The notes beneath the pieces were generated by a model that saw only the letters and a program-made list of their open reading frames with translations, ran no database searches and was not told the DNA's origin. This document shows, one piece after another, positions 35,429 to 44,519 of a stretch of DNA of 64,000 nt. The position numbers and the translations under genes are program-made. The stretch covers positions 10,855,001-10,919,000 of the forward strand of contig OX637332.1 in assembly GCA_951799405.1 (NCBI GenBank), in the 5' to 3' direction. Position 1 is the stretch's first letter. Every line of letters begins with the position of its first letter. Source of the DNA: Agapetus fuscipes (lineage: Eukaryota > Arthropoda > Insecta > Trichoptera > Glossosomatidae).

Positions 35429-35756
35429 TTTACGTATGACTCTGGAGGAAATAAAAGAAGTATGTAAGGATAGAAAGAAATGGCGGTTGATCTGTAATGT
35501 TGGCGGCTAGGGTTTATTAAAGTGAAATTGGTTTTATGATTAAGTTTTTTTTAATGTCCATGTTTATATTATTGTTTATTGATTTAAAAAAAAAATGTAA
35601 TTTGTGATGTATGTTCCTTGACTTATAGGTTGGTATGCGGCTGACCACCCAAACTGTAAAAAATGGTTTAGTTTACAATTTTTTGAAGGAATTCAAAGAA
35701 AACACTGTTTATTTCCACTCAAATATATTTAAAAAGATTAAATCTTTAAAATAAAT

Positions 35757-35795
35757 TACAAACGCGTTTTCGACCTAGAAGGTCATCATCAGGTA
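35757..35795 (-). ncRNA. Hammerhead ribozyme motif, left end of PLE (inverted)
   Basis: Exact inverse of the motif at 37351-37389, on the minus strand: CTGATGA, GACCT/AGGTC stem II, GAAA, AACGCGTT. Core intact. Confidence 0.8.
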
Positions 35796-35820
35796 TGATT
35801 ATAGACTGCTGAATGTTCCA

Positions 35821-36865
35821 TTGGAGAATAATGAGTTTGATAAGGAACTCATTATTATAAAATCAATAGCCACTAACAATGGTTACCGCGAGAATACAAT
35901 TGAAAAAATATTATATAAAAAACAAAAATGTATGATGTATAACAAATATATTTACCCTAAAATACAGATAGTACATAATGATAATTACAAGAAAATATTG
36001 TATCTAGGGAACGTAAACTATAAAATAAACAATATTATAAAACATAAAATTAAAAATGCTTACTACACGAATAACAATTTAGATAAAATAATATTCAATA
36101 ATAAAGATAAATTGGAGAAATTTAATAGGAGTGGGGTGTACCAACTTAACTGCAACGACTGTCAAGCCATATACATTGGCGAGACAGGCAGGGCCATCAC
36201 AACAAGATTAGGCCCGGTATTTTGAAGTATCGTAAAGTTAACTAAAATGAAATTTTAGTTAAATCATCATAATATTTCACTCACCGAATTTCGCCAGTAA
36301 ATATTTAGTAACTTTAACTTTCGATTTTCAAGATGGCGGCGCTTCACTGACAGCAGCTGTTCTTTTTTAATGTAAGGATACATCAAAACTGTTGCAAACT
36401 GAACATTTTTTGTCTCGTTTTCTAGCTGAATGAAGGTTAGGCATATGATTTTTATGAATAGTTGTTTGTTTTAAAGCTTTTGAATGGCATTTTAATTATT
36501 TCCAAGATTTAGGGGCGTGGCCTCATACTTCGGTAATGTTCGGTTTTAGTTAACTCGAGATTGAGTATTTTGAATGAAAGTTCAAGTAATAGTAAACTAA
36601 AATATTACTACAGTTCAATATACCGGGCCTAAAGGAGCATGCTAGAGCATTCAGGGGTCTGTCAGGATACTCGGAGATGGCGGACCACTGTATCGGAAAT
36701 GGCCACACGTTTGACACGGCCAATACATTGGTCCTGCATTCTGAGTGTTTTGGTAGACGTCTGATGGCTTTTGAGGCACTCCAAATCCACAGACACAGAG
36801 AAGAAGTTGTGAATATCCAGATCCCTCCTGTCTCCCCGCTGCTTATGTGCGAGGACATGATTGTC
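35821..36865 (+). pseudogene. PLE GIY-YIG endonuclease, interrupted
   Basis: Reads from 35821: a lysine/asparagine-rich linker, then SGVYQLNCNDCQAIYIGETG with the GVY...YIG core, RAITTRL up to 36210. It resumes after the MITE at 36630 with KEHARAFRGLSGYSEMADHC and a C-terminal TANTLVLHSECFGRRLMAFE to a stop at 36865. The CxxC and H residues typical of the PLE endonuclease are present. RT domain is absent. Confidence 0.88.
36211..36629. mobile_element. TA-flanked MITE interrupting the PLE endonuclease
   Basis: Starts GGCCCGGTATTTTGAA and ends TTCAATATACCGGGCC (inverted); TA on both sides (36209-36210, 36630-36631). Removing the element and one TA puts the GIY-YIG reading frame back in register, so the boundaries are certain. 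TA duplication suggests Tc1/mariner-type mobilisation. Confidence 0.88.
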
Positions 36866-37350
36866 TGATTACTTTGTTTATTATGTTCTTATGTATGAGG
36901 ACACTCTGGTTTAATGGTTTTATTGTCTGATTCTTTGAGACGACTGGTATGGTGGTGCATTTATTTTATTTTTGTTTTTGATCTCTTTAGCTTCCAACTT
37001 TAATTTATTTTTATTCTGTCCTTTGTTTTGTGTACATTAATGTCTCACCAAATGACGTTTAATTTAATTTATTAATTCATATTATTTCATAATTGCCATA
37101 TAAAACTATTTTTAATGTTAATAGAATTATTTTACTGAATATTTTACCTACCTTACTGAGATTTGTACCTCTAGACCAATTTTATTATTTAAAAAGATTT
37201 ATAATAAATCATTCGTTTTTATTTCTTTATTACCATATAGATCTTTTCATTATTTTATTATATAAAAATTTTTTGCTCAATGTTTTTACCTACCTGACTA
37301 TAATTTATACCTATTGACTGGATTTAATGAGGTGTCTTTTGCTGTAATCA

Positions 37351-37389
37351 TACCTGATGATGACCTTCTAGGTCGAAAACGCGTTTGTA
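37351..37389 (+). ncRNA. Hammerhead ribozyme motif, right end of PLE
   Basis: TAC, then CTGATGA, stem II GACCT/AGGTC, GAAA, the self-complementary AACGCGTT, T and GTA. Stem I is UAC/GUA. All invariant core residues are present. The palindromic stem III suggests action as a dimer, as known for PLE hammerheads. Predicted cleavage before GTA. Confidence 0.8.
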
Positions 37390-37955
37390 ATTTATTTTAA
37401 AGATTTAATCTTTTTAAATATATTTGAGTGAAAATAAACAGTGTTTTCTTTGAATTCCTTCAAAAAATTGTAAACTAAACATTATGAATTTTCACAGTGT
37501 TAATACACAAACAATACAAAATATATATGTAAAAAATGGTTCACTTTGCCAATGTCACCCCTGTTTCAGGGAAGGACGGCAAGAGTTGCAGGGCTTATGT
37601 TCATTTAAGATTGAGTTTTTATATTGTAGGTCCACATGCGGCATGTGTTAGCGCGAAATTATACATGTCTGCTTGTGGGAATGCATTTAATATAAATCTT
37701 AAATGATATATATCTTTGCAGCTTAGATTGAATTGGATTGGATTGTTTACGTGATAAATTATAAATACTTGGTCGATTTCCTCAAAGCCAACATAACAAA
37801 TATAGTAAGTTAAAAAAAAACTCGTTCTTAGGTTTATTTAAAGGTATTATAGGGGTTCTTATAGGTTTGCATAGACCAAGCAAGTGAAACTTGCGGCCGT
37901 TAGCTGCATATTATGTATATTTTAATTGTATTTCATAAACCTAATACATAATATT

Positions 37956-38215
37956 ATTCCTTGACTTATAGGTTGGTATGAGGCTTACCACCCACACTAT
38001 AAAAATATGGCTCACTCTGCTAATGTCACCCCTGTTTGGGAATGTCGACAAGAGTTGCAGGGCTTACGTTCATTTTAGTTTGGGTTTTTTTATTGTAAGT
38101 CCACATGCGGCATGTTTAAGCACGAACTTATTCGTGTCTGCTAGTAGGAATGCATTTAATATAAATCTTAAATGTAATATAGGTACCTTTGCAACTTAGG
38201 TTACAGATTAGATAG
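37956..38215 (+). repeat. Rep-A copy, full length
   Basis: TTCCTTGACTTATAGG to AACTTAGGTTACAGATTAG. Confidence 0.9.
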
Positions 38216-38321
38216 GTATAGAGTATCATCTCAACCCGGCCTGCAACAGCTAACGGCTTATTATTATTATTATTATTGCGATAAGTTCGATAAAAGCAGA
38301 CACTAACTCCGACAGTTTTTT

Positions 38322-38830
38322 TTTATTGATGAAGATGATGAGAAGAGCACCATTTCGTGAATACTGTCACTGCAAGGGCGCTTTCAGGCTTGACGCGGCG
38401 GTGAAGAAATGGGTCTTCATTCCCTTCTTAAAGCTCTCGATCCCTTCCTTGGCGCTGGCTTCCAAGTTGACGGTCCCGCAACGGCGAAAGCGCGGTCTCC
38501 AAACACTGTGCTTCTTTTTCTGCATTGTGTACTGACAGAGGTAAGAGCACTGTCAGCATATCGCAGAGTGAGCCTCCTCTCACTTAGACTTCTCGGTATT
38601 ATCAACTCCTGCAAGTACTCTGGCGCCACTCCATGCAGCGCTTTATGTACCGTGAGACCCAGCTTGAATTTGATCCTTTCTGGTATCCTCAACCAGTGGA
38701 GCTTCTGAAGAAGTGGAGCTTCTGAAGAAGTGGGGTGATGTGGCAATATTTGCTCTGACCATAAATCAAACGGGCACTGGCGTTCATTACTGACTTCAGT
38801 CTATTTAGTTGGTTTTATTGAGTGCATTTC
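38322..38830 (-). mobile_element. CR1/L2-type LINE 3' fragment
   Basis: Minus-strand reading gives LLQKLHWLRIPERIKFKLGL, HGVAPEYLQELI, TVFGDRAFAVAGPSTWKPAP, matching the C-terminus of the LINE at 52-53 kb. 5'-truncated. Confidence 0.85.
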
Positions 38831-38955
38831 ACTTCCACCCTCTACACCCAGTCCATCAACGATTTAAATTTGACGGTCATTTTTTAAATTAAGTGAGGTT
38901 CACTCCCTTCACCCCTAATTCGTTGATGATTCCTTGACTTATAGGTTGGTATGAG

Positions 38956-39140
38956 CGGGCCCGAATTAAAGACGGTTCGAGCGGTGCGACCGAACCAGGG
39001 ATGGAGTCTCATCACCACGGTAATTCTTACCTACCGAATATCGGTAATATTTAGCGTTGTGAAAAGCGTTATGTTACGAATATAGGGGGCCTCTAGCTTT
39101 TCCCCGCACCAGGGCCTCCAGAGGGGTTAGTTCGGGTCTG
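38956..39140. mobile_element. hAT MITE inserted in a Rep-A copy, perfect 8-bp duplication
   Basis: Begins CGGGCCCGAATTAAAG, ends TTAGTTCGGGTCTG; GGTATGAG is duplicated at 38948-38955 and 39141-39148. The duplicated bases belong to the Rep-A head, so the order of insertion is certain. Same family as 923-1744. Confidence 0.93.
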
Positions 39141-39249
39141 GGTATGAGGCTGACCACCCATACTGTAAGCATGGTTTACTTTGCCAATGCCACCCTGGTT
39201 TCAGGGAAAGGCGGCAGGAGTAGCAGGGTTTTAATCATGTGAGTTTTTT

Positions 39250-39556
39250 TATTGTTATATAAATAAATAACACCTTATTAACTTTAAAACACTGTTTATA
39301 TTTCACAAAATTATCATAAATTTAAAAAATTAAATTTAGATTAACTACTAACGTTTTCGACCAATATGGTCATCCTCAGGTAGTCTAGATGACCATATTG
39401 GTCGAAAACGTTAGTAGTTAATCTAAATTTAATTTTTTAAATTTATGATAATTTTGTGAAATATAAACAGTGTTTTAAAGTTAATAAGGTGTTATTTATT
39501 TATATAACAATAAAAAAACATGAATTTTCACAGTGTTAATACACAAACCATAAAAA
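39250..39556. mobile_element. PLE-derived palindrome inserted in Rep-A
   Basis: Two ~130-bp arms in inverse orientation, meeting near 39386, with no coding interior. Flanked by a 12-bp duplication ATGTGAGTTTTT at 39238-39249 and 39557-39568. The right outer segment AATTTTCACAGTGTTAATAC matches the segment just outside the PLE pLTR at about 37487. Confidence 0.9.
39345..39383 (-). ncRNA. Hammerhead ribozyme motif in PLE palindrome
   Basis: CTAC, CTGAGGA, stem II GACCA/TGGTC, GAAA, palindromic AACGTT, A, GTAG. Stem I CUAC/GUAG pairs fully; all core residues present. The other arm lacks the CTGANGA box. Confidence 0.8.
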
Positions 39557-39728
39557 ATGTGAGTTTTTGTTTATTTGTATACACACATGCAGAATGTGTA
39601 GACGCGAACCTGCACGTGCCTGCTTGTGAGCATGCATTTAATGTGAGTCTTACTGCTTACATATTAACATATCTTTACAGTTTAGATTATAGATTTTAAT
39701 TTCACTCTCAATTTTTTTTAAGTAGAGT

Positions 39729-39994
39729 GACTTTAAAATCTAATCTAATCTAATCTAATTTTGCAAAGATATGTTACATTGGAGATTCACATTACATACA
39801 TTCTCACAACCAGACACGTACAAGTTCGCGCTTGCAGATGCCTCACGTGAACCTACAACATAAAAACCAAATCTCAAATGGACATACACCCTGCAACTCT
39901 TGCCGTCCTTCCCTGTAACAGGGGTGACATTGGCAAAGTGAACCATATTTACAGCATGGGTGGTCAGCCGCTTACCAACCTATAAGTCAATGAA
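39729..39994 (-). repeat. Rep-A copy, full length
   Basis: Four-fold AATCT tail at the left; head at right. Confidence 0.93.
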
Positions 39995-40089
39995 CATACA
40001 CGACAAATTACATTTTATAAATCAGTAAATAATAATATTATCAAAACTAAACAGAAAACAAATTCCAACCTAACAAACCTTAGCCGCCA

Positions 40090-40345
40090 ATAATCTATAA
40101 TCTAAGTTGCAAGGATATATTCATTTAAAGCTCTCAGATGTATGCCCACAAACAAACACGTGTAGTTCGCGCTTACAAATGCTGATTGTGTACTTACAAA
40201 TAAAATCCAAACTCAAATGAACATAAGCCCTGCAACTCCTGCCGACATTCCCTGAAACAGGGGTGACATTGGCAAAGTGAACCATTTTTTACAGTATGGG
40301 TGGTCAGCCTCATACCAACCTATAACTCCTATAAGTCAAGGAATA
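40090..40345 (-). repeat. Rep-A copy, full length
   Basis: Both ends clear; the head contains a short duplication (TATAACTCCTATAAG). Confidence 0.92.
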
Positions 40346-40785
40346 CGAGACCAACATTACCGATAAACTGCCATTTCAAACATCAAAAAAAAACCCTACA
40401 TCCTAATAAATTCTCCTCTCCTTCTTCCACTCCCCAGTTGTGATTTACACGATTATGATTGACTGAATCCTTACCATCGCAGAGTTAAGTACTGGACAAC
40501 ATCCAAAACCACGACAAGCAGGTGATGCAACGCGACTAGACAAAATCCGCAATGAGTATGTCAAAGGGTCGTGCAGAGTGACACCAATAGCTCGAAAGCT
40601 GAATGAAACTAGGATAAGGTGTTATACCCTCGTATGTATGCATTGATACACATTAAATTTACATATATTGGGCTGGCATTAAAAATGTAACAGGGCTTTA
40701 AGCTACACGTATATCAAAGCAATTCTAAGGATTTTTTTAGATTATCAATTCCTTTACTCATAGGTTGGTATGAGGTTGATCACCC

Positions 40786-41028
40786 ATCTATAATCTAAGT
40801 TGCACGGATATATTAACATTCATAACTCATATCAAATGAATGCCCACAAACCAACACGTGTAAGTTCACTTTACAAATACTGACTGTGTAGGTACTTACA
40901 AATAATTAAAATCGAAACTTAAAATGAACATAAACCCTGCAACTTTTGCCGACCTTCCCTGGAACAGGGGGGGCATTGGCAAAGATAATTACAGTATGGG
41001 TAGTCATACCAACCTATAAGTCAAGGAT
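40786..41028 (-). repeat. Rep-A copy
   Basis: Full length with a short deletion in the head. Confidence 0.88.
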
Positions 41029-41454
41029 TATATATATTTTGTAAATATTTTTTTGAAGAGGAATGCAATTCACCAACCTATTCTGCTTGGCCAGAAACAG
41101 GTATTAATGACATCAATCTATTACTCATTATTGTATCTATATTTTTAATGAAATATTAATTTATAATTACCCAATGACATCTGTTGAACCAGGATCAAAG
41201 TTATGGTCGAATGACCCAGGCGGGGGTCAAACCGACGCTCCATACCAAATACGCTAGTAAGATCAGCCACTTGACTCCCTCGGCCATAACACCGATTGCC
41301 ATTTTATAACAAGAGTCAGTCACCATCAACTCGATATATGATAATTGATAATATCTAGATGGTGGTAAGAAGCATACAAGTTCTTACATACATATATCTA
41401 AAAGTTGTACAGAATCGAAGAGACTGAAACAGAATAAATATGTTTTCATTCATG

Positions 41455-41519
41455 AACGACGAACCCTACCTCTTGGCATGGAATGCTAGCATTCTACCAA
41501 CTGAGCTATCCACCGATTT
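41455..41519 (-). repeat. SINE-T1 head joined to SINE-T2
   Basis: Minus strand TAGCTCAGTTGGTAGAATGC and GGTAGGGTTCGTC, directly after SINE-T2; body absent. Confidence 0.8.
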
Positions 41520-41735
41520 TTTGCGAGCTTGTTCGTCACTAAAAAGCGCCAATTCTCAAGCAAGATCCAATTGCTGAAAGTCTGCATGGACCTGTTGTGA
41601 GCGATCATTGGTAAAGGCAATGTATTTTTCAATTAAGCGAAGTGTATTTTTGTACACTTCCTGGAATAGAACTCTCGAACTTCCGATTACAAGTCCGTAG
41701 CGCTTACCATTAGGCTACAATCCGGTCGTCAAAAA
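41520..41735 (-). repeat. tRNA-derived SINE-T2
   Basis: Minus strand head GTAGCCTAATGGTAAGCGCT, body with CTTGCTTGAGAATTGGCGCT, then SINE-T1 head. Confidence 0.85.
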
Positions 41736-41929
41736 AAAAAATAGTAGATTTTCAAAAGAGGTTAAATCGTGTATTTGAACAAAACTACAAAGTAATTTCA
41801 AAATCAATTAATTTTCTGGTGTAAGTATTTAAAAAATAAACATTTTTATTATCTTTTACATGCTTATAACAGTCACGCATTTCCAGTTAAACCAAATAGT
41901 GAATCAGAGACGTATTTTGATACATGCAT

Positions 41930-41977
41930 GTAGTATGAATCTTAAATGTTAAAATATCTTTGCAACTAAGACTATAG
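41930..41977 (+). repeat. Rep-A 3' end fragment
   Basis: ATGCATGTAGTATGAATCTT to AACTAAGACTATAGATT. Confidence 0.65.
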
Positions 41978-41979
41978 AT

Positions 41980-42785
41980 TTAAGACACTACCGCTTAGAT
42001 GTAGACTTATGGTAAATTTTAAATGTGTTCATAAAAATTAGCACCTGTATCTACAAAATTAGCGACGTTATATTGTTAATATAATTCATAGTAGGGACTT
42101 CCAAATTATGACACTTGATAAGAAATCAAGGAAAATCTAATTTAAAATGACATCAAATGCGTTCAAAGGTTTTTGAACGCTTTTAATATGCCATTAATCA
42201 TACTTCAGTATAAATGCATTTATTTATTCTTTCGAGTAACTCGTTGATCAACGCCTTTACATTTTCTTAAAAACTAGAACATTAAAATATAACCATTTAA
42301 CAAAAAGAAAACTATAAGGAAAATTTACAACTGAAATATTAAGGCTTTTAAAGATTTTAAGCAAACTGTTTAAAATGTCTTTAATCTAAGTTACAAACAC
42401 ACATTAACATTTGCAACGAGATGAATTAGTTTGTTTGGTAGAATGGAACATTGTATTTAAATTTGAATGGAAAAAGGAAAACAAAAGAATGCAGAAAGAG
42501 GAAAGAAGCTTGCCTGGCGTGAGAGCCACAAGCATGTGTAATTAAGAATAATTAATATTATTGTGCTGTGGTTTATTGTGTATACATTGTGAAAGGAATA
42601 AAAGTTAACATATTAAAGTGGCTGTTACATTATTAATTGTGTCAATCAGCAGGACAGAGGAAAAACCCTCACACATTCAAGATTAATATTTAACACATGA
42701 CTTCAAGTAGGTAAGATCATGTTAGTTAGTGGGTATGCGTGCTGCATGTGTAATTACAAAAAAAACATCGAACCTGTTATTAACA
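41980..42785. other. AT-rich stretch, nothing firmly recognised
   Basis: A mixed-composition block at 42480-42690 (GAATGCAGAAAGAGG...CAGCAGGACAGAGG) resembles the end of an LTR element but no second copy is in the window. Confidence 0.25.
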
Positions 42786-42789
42786 TACT

Positions 42790-42972
42790 TACATCTAAAT
42801 CTAAGCTGCAAAGATATGTATCATTTGAGATTCATATTAAATGCATTCCCACAAGCACACACGCATAATTTCGCGCTCACACATGCCGCATGTGGACCTA
42901 CAGTATAAAAAACCCAAACTCAAATGAATATAAGCCCTGCAACTCTTGCCGACCTTCCCTGAAACAGGGGTG
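42790..42972 (-). repeat. Rep-A copy, 3' two-thirds
   Basis: Ends abruptly after CCTGAAACAGGGGTG. Confidence 0.88.
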
Positions 42973-43054
42973 TCTTGCCTGTGCTTAATGTGGTGAATAA
43001 CACAATTTTTCAGGAGTAAAACATGCATAGTTGGTGTTGTAGGTCTAGTCACTA

Positions 43055-43121
43055 GAACCAGTGGTAGGTACACAGTAAACCACTAGACTCTAGTGGTTTA
43101 CTGTGTACCTACCACTGGTTC
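43055..43121. repeat. Perfect 67-bp palindrome
   Basis: Arms of 33 bp (GAACCAGTGGTAGGTACACA...) pair exactly around a single central base at 43088. Short enough and perfect enough to be a recent foldback or an assembly artefact. Confidence 0.95.
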
Positions 43122-43877
43122 ACTGTTAACCCGGACACCTAAGTATCATTTTTCGAATGACTCTGTGTCCTACTAAAAAATAGGCTGGTACCACCTAACT
43201 TACATATTATTGGCATTATTTTGCTTGCGTGAAAAATAAAATATTTGCGATTCCTTCAATATACTCATATTGTTGGCGATAACTTTTTGTAAGGTCAGGC
43301 ATTGTGAACTTTTAACTCCGTGAAAGACGATAAAGTTATCTCCCTAGGTTGCTGCCAACATTTCCGTAAAAATAAAAATTGTGTCAATTAAGTACCTACT
43401 AGCATCACCTACTTTAAAATTAATAATAGGCACTTTTCTACAACATTAAAGTATTGTTGTCAAGTACTTACCTACCTACAAATATTTTTTCCAAACAATA
43501 GACTCCGAACAATCTCACTTTTTTCTAGGCGGGCAAACATCACACTTGTATAATGCAACAACAGTCTTAAGCAACCAACAATAAAATATTTGTTTGCCTT
43601 TTCCCTCGAAATCCGGCCGTGTGGCGTCATAAATTTGTCTACGTAAATCCATGTGCTGAATCCATATCGACTTCAACCTTTCGCCTGAATTCACCAACAA
43701 TGAAAAAAAAATCTGCAGAATTTCTGAAAAAAAAAAATTCTATGAACCATGACGTAGGGAACAAATTCTCAATGTTTGGTCAGAGTGGTGTCCGACGTTA
43801 TTAAAATCAAATTTGACTGCAAGTATAAAATTTGTAACTTAAAATCATAGGAACATCCAGAAATATTAAAGGTATTC

Positions 43878-44120
43878 TGTAGTGGTCCGTAATCTAATGG
43901 TTAACACTTGAGACCCGTGATCGGAAGGCAGTGGGTTCTATTGCGGGCGAAACACAAAAAATTTACTTTTTTCATGTATGTATGTTATTCGCTGGAATAA
44001 AAAATATATCTGCCTTAAACAAAGAAAGACTGGTGACAAAAGGTCCAACCAGCTTTTCATCAACTGGGTCTTGCTTGAGAAATTGGCGCTTTGTATAACG
44101 AGGATAAATCTCACATGACT
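43878..44120 (+). repeat. tRNA-derived SINE-T2
   Basis: Head GTGGTCCGTAATCTAATGGT, B box GTGGGTTCTATTGCGGGC, body CTTGCTTGAGAAATTGGCGC. A SINE-T1 copy follows about 100 bp downstream on the same strand. Confidence 0.88.
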
Positions 44121-44220
44121 CTTGAGGTGCCATGAACATACAGAAACAGCGATTAGTTAATAAGTTGTCCTAATATTATGTCCAATTCTCACTAAAAATT
44201 TAATCCATTGATGATTCGAG

Positions 44221-44510
44221 CCATTCAATAGCTCAATTGGTAGGATACTTGCATCACATGCCGAGAGCTAGGTTTGATCCCCACCGAGGGTGTCAGATTT
44301 CCAGCTTCACAGTTAATTGCACACCCAAAATAAAACACCGGCAAGATTTACTCAGCCTTCACAAGAAATTAAATCCAGCACCCTCAGCAGCTGGGAAACT
44401 CCCACTTCAATTGAAGTGGATAGCTGAATGCTGGCACCCTTGCCTGTTAAAATAAATAGGTTCCACTCACCACATGCGACCCCTTCAAAAACAATGAAGT
44501 AAGAAGTTTA
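44221..44510 (+). repeat. tRNA-derived SINE-T1
   Basis: Head AATAGCTCAATTGGTAGGAT and GGTTTGATCCCCACCG, full body to GCGACCCCTTCAAAAACAAT. Confidence 0.9.
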
Positions 44511-44519
44511 TTTATTTAT

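Larger units (their letters stand above)
35669..37527 (+). mobile_element. Penelope-like element, 5'-truncated, inverted ends with hammerhead motifs
   Basis: 1859 bp flanked by the 14-bp duplication TGTAAAAAATGGTT at 35655-35668 and 37528-37541. Inverted ~125-bp repeats lie at 35672-35799 and 37348-37476. The interior keeps only the linker and GIY-YIG endonuclease of the PLE protein; no RT remains. It sits inside the Rep-A tail of an RTE fragment and is itself split by a TA-flanked MITE. Confidence 0.92.
35436..37742 (+). mobile_element. RTE-a 3' fragment split by the PLE
   Basis: 35436-35525 encodes the last residues (MTLEEIKEVCKDRKKWRLIC), followed by the RTE-a 3' UTR and Rep-A head to 35668; Rep-A resumes at 37528 and ends at 37742. 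The PLE and its 14-bp duplication lie between. Confidence 0.88.
38930..39690 (+). repeat. Rep-A copy split twice
   Basis: Pieces 38930-38955, 39141-39249 and 39557-39690; interrupted by a hAT MITE and a PLE palindrome, each with its own target duplication. Confidence 0.92.
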
